Positions 9,211-17,980 of a stretch of 23,101 bases of DNA are shown here, one piece after another. Each line of letters starts with the position of its first letter. Positions within the stretch are counted from its first letter, which is position 1. Under the pieces are notes generated by a model. The model had not been told where the DNA came from and searched no databases. It was given only the letters and a program-made list of their open reading frames with translations. The translations under genes and the position numbers were made by a program. Where the stretch lies: assembly GCA_025769875.1 (NCBI GenBank), contig JAGFNK010000747.1, forward strand, positions 1 to 23,101, written 5' to 3'. The stretch is from Russula earlei (taxonomy: Eukaryota; Basidiomycota; Agaricomycetes; Russulales; Russulaceae).

Positions 9211-9459
9211 TTGCTGACTCAGGAGATAGCCACATTGCAGTTGAAGATGGCTGATGACAATGCTGAAGTGATCAAGAAGAAGCAGTGGTACCTGGATCAA
9301 GTGACTGAGGGTGTCAACAACCTCTTGACCTTCCATCTCAATGCCACCATGAATGGTGAAGATTATGAAGCTGAGGTGAAGGTCCGAGGGCACAACAATC
9401 AATACATGGGAGCCAGGAGCAGGACTAGTGGCATGTGGGGGGGATTCGGGAATACAGAA

Positions 9460-9690
9460 TCATCTTCTTAATCTTTTTGTTGGCTCACTTTTCGAGCCTT
9501 TTAAGTACACCTTTGCACCTACGATACTTGTAAGTACTAGTTGTAAAATTTTGCTATGTAGTATAAAAATTTCCTGAGTCAAGTAAGCCAATATTGCCTT
9601 TGTGGCCTTTAGCTGCGGTGATGAGCTTGCACTCTCGGTGAGCTCCACAGTGTCCTTAAGACACTTTGCTTGTGCCCATATCTGAGACAT
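9460..9690 (-). other. Possible short coding fragment of unknown identity
   Basis: This minus frame reads WAQAKCLKDTVELTESASS and then a Lys/Ala-rich helix-like stretch. Its composition looks protein-like and it sits in the stretch interrupting the protease-like pseudogene. I do not recognise a family. It may equally be chance in CG-poor DNA. Confidence 0.2.
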
Positions 9691-10027
9691 TTAAATAAAA
9701 CTTCTTTTTAGCTTTTTAACTTTTAGCATGTGCAATCGGAAACAGATGAGATGGGTGTAAGATCAAGGTAAAGAGTCATTCAGAGCAACTTTCCCCCACA
9801 AAGGGGGAGGGTTCCAAAAAATTTATTCCAGGTCCTTTCAGGTCCCAAGGCGTAGTGTGTCACACTGCAAAGGTGCTTCATGTGTCTTTGCCTTTGGTGG
9901 AGCAAAATCTACCACATGAACTGGTTGCATATCAGTCTCCATTGCAATATTGGTTATACTCAATTTGCTCCAGTCATCACTGTCAACGAAGGCAGCAGTC
10001 CTTTGTACCTCCAACTGGGGTGTCTTG

Positions 10028-10214
10028 ATTGCTGCCGAGGCTAAGGTCATTAAGGATGCTTTTGAAGGAAATGTTGTGTCCTTAGGTGCATTTCAACTTT
10101 TCTTGTCTCCTATTCACCTCAAAGAATGAAACTGAATTTTTTTTAGGCACAAAACACACCTAAGGACCCAACGTTTCCTTCAAAGGCATCCTTGACCTTA
10201 GCCTCAGTGGCAAT
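10028..10214. repeat. Inverted repeat, approximately 60-bp arms, 68-nt spacer
   Basis: Arm 10028-10088 (attgctgccgaggctaagg and onward) is repeated in inverted orientation at 10157-10214 (ending with the complement, ccttagcctcagtggcaat). By eye the arms differ at about eight positions plus a small indel. The arms code for the same protein piece (EAKVIKDAFEGN / EAKVKDAFEGN) on opposite strands, so this is an inverted partial duplication of one exon end. Confidence 0.75.
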
Positions 10215-10444
10215 GAAAAACCCCAGTCAGAGGTAAAACGACTGCAGCAGCTCAATAAGATGTTCTATCCCATTGCTGGTGGTCCGACCACTTTCAAGTT
10301 CCTTCCCCTGGAGGGGAAGGTCTGGATTGAAGGCTGGTTGACTTTGGATGAGCTTGCAGTCCCTGAAGATATTGACAGCAAGCACCAGTGCTTCATCATG
10401 GTCGCTAAAGATGGCAATGCTATGGACCTTACCATTGGTCAATA

Positions 10445-10941
10445 CACTGGTCTTGTCTCCTTCACTGAGAACAATGTTGGTCACTTCCATTGAGATTGAT
10501 GTCTACAACTCTGGCCCCAAGACTGCTGAGGCCTTCTTCTTCAGAGAAGGGAGACTTGGGTGCTTTGGTGTGGCACATGAAGAAAGGCAAGGCTTCCATT
10601 GTCAGTCAGCTTCACTCAGGCCAGAACAAAGGTGGTTCCACTACCAACCATGTCCTGGAAAAAAGCTTCAAGTGAACATCAAGGCAAAGTTTCCACATGC
10701 TGACTTGAGCTTTTCACCAGGGGTGCAGTAAGTCATGTGGTTGGCAGTGGAACCACCTTTGTTCAGGCCCAAGTGAAGCTGATCAATGATGAAAGCCTTG
10801 CCTTTCTTCATGTGCCACACCAAAGCACCTGAGTCTCCCTTCTCTGGGAAGGCCTTGGCAGTCTTGGGGCCAGAGTTGTAGACACTGATCTCGATGGAGG
10901 TGACACCGACATCATTCTCGGTGAAGGAGACAAGACTGGTG
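10445..10941. repeat. Large inverted repeat: 207-bp arms around an 83-nt spacer
   Basis: Arm 10445-10651 and arm 10735-10941 are inverted copies of the C-terminal protease-like exon, at roughly 85% identity by eye over the full 207 bp. Shared runs include tctacaactctggcccca and gctttggtgtggcacatg. The left arm has small indels relative to the right. A transcript through the region would form a long imperfect hairpin. The spacer contains the extreme C-terminal codons of the plus copy and the TYCTPG motif of the minus copy, so the two gene tails were joined head-on near 10715. Confidence 0.85.
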
Positions 10942-10979
10942 ACTTCTTCCGCACCGCTTGGTAAGCTGGAGAAGGTCAT
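10716..10979 (-). pseudogene. C-terminal fragment of a second protease-like copy, minus strand
   Basis: An open minus frame with VSFTENDVGVTSIEI, YNSGPKTAKAF, EKGDSGALVWH, KGGSTANHMTYCTPG. It corresponds to the last exon of the plus-strand copy but keeps the GDSG motif and has no frameshift in this part. The N-terminal two thirds are missing: upstream of 10979 the sequence changes to CG-rich DNA unlike the family. After TYCTPG (about 10716) it runs into the plus copy's tail in antisense. It is therefore a fragment, not a full gene. Confidence 0.65.
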
Positions 10980-11794
10980 TCAATGTTCGTCTCTTCCACC
11001 TCATGCTTCGTACAGGTAGCTGACGAACTTCGAAGCCCAACTGTTCTCTCGTTTTTTGCCTCGCGGTTACGTTCTCGTTGTCGTTGGTGCATGCGCGTGT
11101 CTTGCTCGATGGATTGCCGTTCAGGTTCGTTTCTTTCTTCCGTCTCATCTTTCGCGGTGACAAATGACGACCTTGACATCCAGACCTACGCAATCCTTTC
11201 ACGCGTCATCTCCTTCCTCAACTTCGTCTCGGTCTCACGTCTCGTTCTGTATTGGTTTGTCGTTCGTAACGACGGATGCTTGGATTGTGGAATCGTCGTC
11301 TTGGTGCGTTTCTCCTTGCGTTTGTTCCTTCGTACATGTGGATGACGACGTTGCCGCCCAGGCCTTGGATGCGTGGTCTCATCGCTTGGGTACGTTCTAT
11401 AGTTCCATCTTATCCCCTTCTTGGAGTCGGTAGCTCAGGGCCTTTTGGTTCGCAATTTAGGCCTTGTATCGTGAATATTCGCATCTGCCATCGTAGCTTC
11501 CGCCGTCGGACACTCGCCTCACATGTACAACATATATCGTCGACTCGTTTGTGACTCCAATCCTCACTCCCCTGTCTCCCGCGCGAAAAAAAAAATCGTC
11601 TACATATATTCTATACTTTGATAGCGCGCTTTCGAATGAACACTGACGAACGGGGCGTCAGGTCGTTTACTGGATGTGTTTTAGGTGCTTATACTCTCTA
11701 AGACGTACGCTATCAGTGATATAGATGGGCTGATGTTGCCACCGAGCAACGGCGCCGGGCATCAATCGCAGTAAGCTCTGATGTAGTATATTCC
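10980..11794. other. CG-rich region without a recognised gene
   Basis: Composition switches sharply at about 10980 from CG-poor to rich in cgtctcgt-like words. Plus-strand frames (10983-11345, 11164-11433) are Ser/Cys/Val-rich without known motifs, and the reverse frames are Arg-rich, as expected of shadows. An A-run (11587-11595) precedes a short AT-rich stretch. It may include upstream or regulatory sequence of the membrane-protein gene that follows. Confidence 0.3.
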
Positions 11795-13687
11795 ATGTCA
11801 GGCCACGTCGCCTCTCGCAACGATTCCCCTACCCCTGCTTGTCTCCCTCCACCAATCCAGACGACGAGCTGGGATGCAGTTCTGGAACCACTGAGAGCTG
11901 CGCACCCGTGCTCGTTGGGCAATATTCCTCTCGACCATCCCAGTCGTTATCTTAGCCAACGCCGCTGCTATCGTCCTTTCCGCTATCACTTCCCATCGCG
12001 ACGGCGACGGTTTGATCACCACAACGCTCGTTGCCTTCAGATCCTTTCCACTCCTCACGGGAGAGAGTCTCCACACGTGAGAAAGGTTCTGGTCACCTCT
12101 CTCGTCGCTTCCACCATTGCCCACACCACCTTCATTGTGTTTCTTCATTTCTGACACGATGAGATTATTCATACGTTGTCGAAGTTGATCTGCATTTTCT
12201 GTGGTGTCACCGCCGAGGTATGCGTTGCTGCTTGTTAGTATGTATGCCCTGGACGACTGACGGTTTTTGCAGAATATCACGAAGATCTGGGCGTATACCT
12301 TCTCTAGCAGCAGAAACCCGTGGGGCGTCTGGAACATTCTTCTGTACTTCACCACAGCGATACAGCTCGCTCTCTTTGGCCTCGGAATAATCTGGGCTCC
12401 ACTGCGCCTCAACCTCCAGGCCGCTTTGTGCATTTGTGCCATTCCATTCTGGATTGGCGCCGGCATATTCGCCGCCTTTGCGTCTATCACATTTTGTCGG
12501 ACTCGTCAGACCATCGAACCTGCGGACGGCAACTTCTTCTCACATCGGACAATTTGGCTGGCCTGCATCTCTGGTCTTGCTGCGTTGGCGTCGACGGTCC
12601 TACCGTGTGTACCCGTCGTATGGAGGGTGGAAGTGGCCCTTCTTCATAGAGTATGCATTCGTCGAGTGCTTGACCTCGTGGGGATTCGTATCTTCGAGCT
12701 TTGCGGCATCCTCAAAGACTATCGACAACGAAGAGCGCATCGAATGGCGATCAAACGTGGCAATAGAGCTGCAGATGTGGGATCTGCGCCGGCGTCTTTG
12801 AAGTTTAGTCATGGGTACGTCTGCAACAAACTTGTGTCGACTTTGACCAATCTGGCTGCTCTTTAGAACCGTCGACGAGGAAATCGCTTCGAAGGCCGGC
12901 TCACAGTTCGAGTTGACACGTATGTCTCTCATCGCTGCTAAGATTCACCGTACTTGCCGACAGGGCTATCCACGTTAGTACATGCGTCAAAGATGGAGAG
13001 AATTCAGAGCGGCCCAGGCTCCACGGCATGCTTCGAATTGCACGTTGAGGAGCGATCTGTACGTCTCTTCCCCTCCTTTGAAGTTCAGGTCCTGACTGCT
13101 ACATAGAACCGTGGTCGTAAACCCGGAGGAGTTATACGTCAACGAAGATAAAGGCATGAAGATGTGCGTTCCGTATCATATGTTCCATTTGCCGTTCTGA
13201 CTTCCACGCAGGATGGACTCCCCCTGGGAGTATAACTTTCCTCCGTTGCCTTATGAAGGATCAGTCAACGTAGAGTCTACCACGTACGTTCCTTCAATCT
13301 CTGTGTACCTGCTCATTCCGAACGCGCCCCAATGTGTAGCGACGACCACCCCCGCTCCTGTTACGGCCGTGCCTCGTCCTAACAAACGCTCCTTCCCGCA
13401 GCCCGTGCGCTGGTGCCTTTCCACCACGAGGACCCGTCGTTGTGAGCATACCCAAGTGCGCCATCAGTGACGATATCGTTGAGCTCGACATTGCGGACAC
13501 AAGCGCCCTCAGCGACGATTTGGCATTTGAACGGCGACGGTTGAACGGCGCAACCGTGACACACGGCTTTGGGCCAGCCGTCATGGCCCCCGACTCGTAC
13601 GGTCATGTCTCAGTTGTGGTCCAGTTGGCGCCATCGCATTGGCCACAGCCGGGCACTTCCAAAGGCACACAACATCTGCACCAGTGA
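11795..13687 (+). CDS. Multi-exon polytopic membrane protein of unknown function (unit A), 5' part possibly broken
   Basis: I do not recognise the family. Hydrophobic, membrane-spanning-like segments are ARWAIFLSTIPVVILANAAA (about 11917), VLVTSLVASTIAHTTFIVF (about 12085), WNILLYFTTAIQLALFGLG (about 12330), LCICAIPFWIGAGIFAAFA (about 12425) and PFFIEYAFVECLTSWGFV (about 12637); the C-terminal third is soluble. Introns supported by GT-AG ends and frame: 12218-12272, 12815-12866, 12920-12963, 13164-13211 and 13284-13401; 12574-12625 would join ISG to WKWPFF. The last exon, 13402-13687, ends in TGA. Problems: the proposed start at 11795 (MSGHVAS) is followed by a frame change near 11908, a TGA occurs at 12152, frames around 12760-12815 do not join cleanly, and the junction 13058/13107 fails to keep phase. 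Either some introns are missed or the gene is partly degraded. It converges on F-box copy A. Confidence 0.5.
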
Positions 13688-14355
13688 AAACTCTCAGATT
13701 GTCCGATCGAGGAGGACCGGAAGTGTTACTGCCCAACATTAACAAGTCAAGAGCAATTTTGAAGCCGATCGTCGACAAAACTAATGCCAAAGTTTCCCGC
13801 ACCCAACAAGACGCAGGCCAATGGTGCAGCCTGTCCGGGGACGCGCGGGTGAGTTCGTGGAACTGGCTTGACCCAAAGAGTAGAAGACAGCGAACCCCAG
13901 CGAGACGTGGATCGTGGAAGCGATGACTCGAAGGGTGAGAGAAGAGAAGTTTGAGGTGATGGTGATAGAGACCGTGCTTCACACGGGATTTCTCAGCCGA
14001 ATGAAAGGGGGACAATGACGACACTGTTGTTTGAGAGAGTATGAGGTGCTTATATACAAAGAGTACAGGGAGAAGTGTGACAATTGACTGAAAGGGAACA
14101 GGCTCGCCTAGTGATCGAGAGATGAAAAGGGGTGATGATGAATATGCACGTATCTGAGTGATTCCATGGTGGTTACCAAGTCGGCAGCGAACACTGCGAG
14201 GCCGTGCACTCGCACTCGCAGTCCAATGGCACTATGTCGCTGCCGACGACGGACTGAAACGAGAGGCCTCAGCGTGAGTGCGCGCTTCCTCAACACATGA
14301 TTGTTCCGTATATCGGGGGCCGTGACCTGCGTTGCGTTCAATGTACCATACAATT
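13688..14355. other. Intergenic region between convergent genes, unit A
   Basis: Follows the stop of the membrane-protein gene and precedes the F-box stop. No coding unit is recognised; the minus frame 13581-14024 is a shadow plus untranslated sequence. The part at about 14177-14262 (caagtcggcagc through gacggactgaaacgag) reappears at about 20949-21053, showing that this spacer was duplicated together with the genes. Confidence 0.45.
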
Positions 14356-15820
14356 CTAGTCAGATGGGAGACTCCACATATGGTGCATTCCTAGGGTGCT
14401 TGGAGTCAAATAATGACAATCGCACAGAAGGTAGTAGACGTTACTAGCTGTTTTTCTGTAGTCATCCCAGGGGCAGACAGCGACGGGGTGACCAAAGAGC
14501 TGTCGCGCCGCGACGAATCCTTGCATATATTTCGGAACAGACTCCCCGACGCCGATCAAAAAGATTTTCTGTAGTGCTGGTAGGACTTGTTTTACTCTTT
14601 CTTCGGCGAGCTCCTCCAGCGCCCGGCAGACATGGGACGCAATTTGGTGTTGCAGGCGCAAATCCGTTACAGAAGTGAACGGTTCTAGGAGTTCCAGCCA
14701 TTGAGTAATTTCTATGCCATTTTTGGAAGTTTGGGTAGAAATATCCAAGAAGTCGAGCTGCTCCAAAGTGGAGAGGAAGGACAAGGATGAGTTGAAGAGT
14801 CGGGCAAATGATGAAAGCAGCTGATCCAACTCTCCACGCCCAATTAAGGAGAGCTCTGGAGAATAAAGTTCTCTGAAAGCCGAGAAGCGGATTGCATGAT
14901 CGGAAGTGTGCACAATTGCTCTGTGGCATTTCTTGAACGCTTCTGCATGACTGATCAACTCGTGAAGTTGTGGGACGACAAAGTGGGGGTCCTCAGAGAA
15001 CACTATCTTGAGTTGGCTGAGAAGTGGAGCCTCGATTTGGGCCAGTAAGTCCTCCAAATACTGGTGAGCACCTTCGAACACAAGTTTGGTGAGAGATGGG
15101 AGGACAGAGCGTGTGAGCGAAAGTGGATGTCGACTTTCAGGATATCGAGGGGATTCGAATTCAACGCGAAGGAATTCAAGTCTGGACATGACCGACAAGG
15201 CGGCGCCCAGATCCTGAGGCGAAAAGTAACCGGAATCGGGAATATCCCGAAGGTCAAGATGGCAAAGGTGAGTGGCTGACAAGAGTAGCTTTGGCATTCC
15301 TGGAAACGGACAATTGTTCAACACAAGTTGTCGCAGAAGTGGGGCTGATCTGCCTAAGAGTGAGTCCGGAAGGGGCGTCATCGGACCTTCGTTGACATAA
15401 ATCCCCAGATATTTCAGCTCCGGGAATGGTTTCTGCCATCGCTGCTACCAATTTTTTCAATTCTGAAGCTGTAATGGACCACAAAAATATTGCGTGTATG
15501 CAATGGCGGTGCTTCGAGTTGAGGAAAGCCGTTATGTTTCGACAGATCGAGGATGAATAATCTGTGGGACGTATCCCCACCGGCCAGGTTGGCCTGATGT
15601 CCCTCGCGAACTCTGAGACCGGTTCTGTTCCTGTGTACACACTTTCCAGTTCAAGCTGACGTGGCGACGCCAACACCAAAGCTCGCCATCTTTGACACAC
15701 ACGGAGCAGTGTTTCTAAGCGCTGGTCCCCTTCCGTGTTGAAATAAAATATGAATATGTCCACGAGGACATTATCGGGGAGCGTGTTGATTGTCACCCCG
15801 TCTTGGTCAGTGGTCGTCAT
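14356..15820 (-). pseudogene. F-box/leucine-rich-repeat protein, copy A, one single-base frameshift
   Basis: The family member would act as a substrate-recognition subunit of an SCF-type ubiquitin ligase. The start is the ATG at 15820 (MTTTDQ), conserved in copies B and C. The F-box-like domain spans about residues 11-60 (TLPDNVLVDIF, then LLRVCQRWRALVLASP). Leucine-rich repeats follow, with motifs such as APLLRQLVLNNCPFPGMPK, HLDLRDIPDSGYFSPQDL, LPSLTKLVF and EEERV-like LEELAEERVKQVLPALQKI, ending near GHPVAVCPW. Compared with B and C, copy A has one extra base at about 15435 (gcc for gc), so the F-box part and the 341-codon LRR part lie in different frames. Correcting that one base would give about 487 codons, near the usual family size. 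It may be a recent pseudogene or an assembly error. The last 30 or so codons after the conserved end correspond to untranslated sequence in copy B. Confidence 0.8.
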
Positions 15821-15963
15821 GGACACTGTGCACAATCAGTAGTTGTTTGAGGGATGGGTGACAAAGGAGTCGACGTACAGAAAGCTATAATCAGTGAGGG
15901 GATGTAGCGTAAAGTAAGGTGCGGTGCACGTTGCAGCCACACTACTGCGCCATCTCGTGTCGT

Positions 15964-15971
15964 CTTATATA
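15964..15971 (-). promoter_or_regulatory. Candidate TATA box for F-box copy A
   Basis: TATATAAG on the minus strand, about 145 bp upstream of the ATG at 15820, in a CG-rich intergenic stretch. Position and sequence fit a fungal core promoter; no transcript evidence is available here. Confidence 0.4.
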
Positions 15972-16199
15972 ATCCCCTCCTACACTCCTAGCTTTTTTTC
16001 CCCCGACTGATTATTCCCATCGCAGACGTAAAGTGATGTCTTTCTAAACGACCAGTTGTTCGGCTCCTGATTCTTCCGAGGCGTTGGATTCCGATAAACT
16101 CCAACACTCATCCTTAATGCTAGGAGGATCCAAGACTCCAGCCCAGCACCTTCATGTGTGCCCGTTGCCCACACTGTACAGCCTACGGCAGTCGGCCTT
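15972..16199. other. Intergenic sequence upstream of F-box copy A
   Basis: Begins with a pyrimidine-rich stretch (ctttttttcccccgac, about 15992-16007). No gene recognised. It separates unit A from the duplicated block that starts unit B. Confidence 0.35.
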
Positions 16200-16700
16200 G
16201 TGATCGAAGCTCATCCGACGAGCTCGGAGCCATTCCCGCTCGTCCACCGTGACTGGCATCCACGCATCCGTGTAGTGACATCTCGTCTTCTGCGCGCCCG
16301 AGCCCGCGTCGACCGAATTCCCGTTTCCAACATGCAACAAGTCCCGTTGCAGTGCACCTCATTCACTCCCCGCGGCCAATTCCCAACCGTCCTCCGATCC
16401 TGGCCGTGATCTCTACGCTGCTCGGTACGCCACCTTGCCGCGCCAGTGCTAGTAGTGTGCCATCGTCACATCTACGAGATGAGAGCAGTAGTAGTCATCT
16501 GCATGAAGCTGATTCGCCGATCAACAACGCCGGCCACGGACGCACGCCAGTCATGCCAGGACGCACGAACTGAGGGACGTCATGCTGCGCGCTTCGCTAC
16601 GTAGGTGCGTTATATTCCTGCTCCCTTTTTGCCATCTCATCTGCACCTTCCGTTCTGCGAAATTATCTGTCTCGTCTCTACCAGCTCATCTCGAACCTAG
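16200..16700 (+). repeat. Duplicated block, unit B copy
   Basis: Matches 19890-20405 in order. Shared stretches include gtgtagtgacatctcgtctt, catcgtcacatctacgagat, cagtcatgccaggacgcacg, aactgagggacgtcatgc and gtgcgttatattcctgctcc. The two copies differ by scattered substitutions and several indels. Neither keeps a long open frame in a shared phase, so this is more likely an untranslated or decayed gene segment than an active gene. In unit C it lies immediately before a remnant of the membrane-protein gene's last intron and exon. Confidence 0.75.
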
Positions 16701-17590
16701 AGTCGATTGAGATATATTGGGCATGAGCACGCTGTCACCGGCAGGTCCTCCACATGAGGTTGGCCTGGACAGCCGAGGTTATTCAGAGTGAGTTGATAGG
16801 GTATATCACAGGTATCAGTTTATACATGGCGTTCTAAGCAAAGGCCATCAGGTACGAGCACGGTGCTCAACCCGTGTGACACCTTCATGTTGGCTCCGTG
16901 TTGTATTTCACACATTGACCACGGACAGCTCGCTTCATTCCTGGGCATGTTCGATGTAAGTTGAATATAACTATAGTCATGAGTGGAGTAGGGAAGACGT
17001 GCAACACACGGACACCTCGATCAACACCTCAGGCTCTCAAACACGCGATACAAATCCGGTTGGCTGGCGGTTTGCACAACGTTCTCGCATATTGATTGTG
17101 TCAAGAGACTTGGGAGCGGTCATGTAGATTGCGGTACCTCCTCAGTCTTCCTCCTTTCCTTCACGGCATCGGTACGACGTGACACCGCATCATCATGGCT
17201 TTCAAATCGGGATGAAGAAACACCGAATCCAGCTTTCCGAGTCGGTATGACCCAGATGTCCGGTCGATTATTGTAGCGGCGGGCGCTGCAGGTAGCCGCG
17301 TCGAAGATGTAGCGTCACTTCCCTGCGTCTGAGCTCTTTTCGCCGCCCTTTCCTTTCCTTTTAGTTGCGCGGTCGTGTCCGTGGTGGCGATGCCGCCTGT
17401 GAGTATCGTCTGAGGGAAGACAAGTTAATTGAGTGGCCCTGTGTAAACGACTACACGCACAGCGTCACACCAACTGTCATTCAAACGTTCGTTCCCCAGA
17501 TCGATTGAGCGAGCTTGGCTTTTGGAAGTATAACAAGCTTCCAGGGACTCCACTAGACGGTCCACAGAGTTAGCTCAGATTCGATACAGT
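16701..17590 (+). other. Unit B spacer with possible small exons
   Basis: No long open frame. Some exon-like pieces exist: an ATG at 16723 begins MSTLSPAGPPHEVGLDSRGY and runs to a GTGAGT donor near 16791, and a short CTCGCTTCATT piece (about 16930-16957) is bracketed by ACAG and GTAAGT. These could be chance or the residue of a gene with tiny exons. A pyrimidine-rich stretch lies at 17345-17365. No similarity to units A or C is evident in most of this part. Confidence 0.25.
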
Positions 17591-17704
17591 GTCCTTGTGT
17601 GTAAGTGACTCAAGAACCGCGTGCCTCCAAGAGACGTAACAATGAGTGTTCGCTTGGAAGAAATGTCAACAGATGGTTGTGGGGTATAACGGGACCTGTG
17701 TTCT
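17591..17704. repeat. Spacer segment shared between units B and C
   Basis: tgactcaagaaccgcgtg, gagtgttcgcttg and tcaacagatg occur here in the same order as tgcctcaagaacagcgtg, gagtgtgcgcttg and tcaacagatg at about 21348-21430. In unit A the related cgtgagtgcgcgcttcctcaacacatg lies near 14272-14300. This marks equivalent positions downstream of the three F-box genes. Confidence 0.55.
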
Positions 17705-17858
17705 ACAAGAGTAGCTTTGGCATTCCTGGGAACGGACAATTGTCCAACACAAGTTGTCGCAGAAGTGGGGCTGATCTGCCCCAAGAGTGAGTCCGGAAGG
17801 GGCGTCATCGGACCTTCGTTGACATAAATCCCCAGAGATTTCAGCTCCGGGAATGGTT
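17705..17858 (-). pseudogene. Isolated 154-bp fragment of F-box copy A
   Basis: Nearly identical to 15279-15431 of copy A, with about five differences by eye including one inserted base (ccccaag for cctaag). It codes for parts around the second leucine-rich repeat and lies downstream of F-box copy B, where unit C has no such sequence. The high identity contrasts with the much larger divergence between full copies A and B, so this piece was copied recently and separately. Confidence 0.85.
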
Positions 17859-17980
17859 AGAAAGATGAGAGCTATGAGATCTGAGTAATAGTATGACAAC
17901 TAGGGTGCTTGGAGCGAATCAATGACAATCGGATAGAAAGTATAATACCAGATTCTAATAGGAAAGAAAGCATGAAGAAC
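17859..17980. other. 3' flank of F-box copy B, shared with A and C
   Basis: The marker ctagggtgcttggag lies at 17900 in B, with equivalents at 14391 (A) and 21516 (C), followed by aatgacaatc and cagattctaat-like sequence. Probably the untranslated tail of the ancestral F-box gene. Confidence 0.55.

Larger units (their letters stand above)
9211..10715 (+). pseudogene. Broken serine-protease-like gene (Agaricomycete GDSG family), plus-strand copy
   Basis: Pieces of one protein family are in family order on the plus strand. (1) 9211-9470: a coiled-coil-like segment (EIATLQLKMADDNAEV, then YLDQVTEGVNNLLTFH). (2) About 10015-10075: GVLIAAEAKVIKDAFEGN, followed by a possible intron (GT at 10085, pyrimidine tract and AG near 10145). 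(3) 10216-10493: KMFYPIAGGPTTFKF through FIMVAKDGNAMDLTIGQYTG. (4) 10494-10715: VYNSGPKTAEAF and EKGDLGALVWH, then KAKFPHADLSF. In the last part frames shift near 10483 and near 10535, and GDSG has become GDLG, so the nucleophile-like Ser is lost. A stretch of about 500 bp unlike the family separates pieces 1 and 2, and a short inverted piece (10157-10214) sits between 2 and 3. Assignment rests on remembered family patterns (a GDSGS-type motif followed by a TYATP-like motif). The family is protease-like; activity is not established. Confidence 0.6.

Noticed and set aside
10668..10979. Minus open frame taken as a complete small gene
   Set aside because: It starts and ends inside a truncated protease-like exon; its last 17 or so codons are antisense to the plus copy's C-terminus.
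10912..11202. Arg/Lys-rich minus frame as a nuclear protein
   Set aside because: No motif, and it crosses the abrupt composition boundary at 10980, so it joins two unrelated sequences.
12574..12625. Alternative in which this stretch is coding (LAALASTVLP) and a frameshift follows
   Set aside because: An intron with GT-AG ends and normal length joins ISG to WKWPFF in frame and needs no mutation; still, the donor GTCTTG is weak, so the alternative is not fully excluded.
13581..14024. 147-codon minus open frame between the convergent genes
   Set aside because: It overlaps the terminal exon of the membrane gene in antisense, lacks family-like motifs, and is not kept in unit C.
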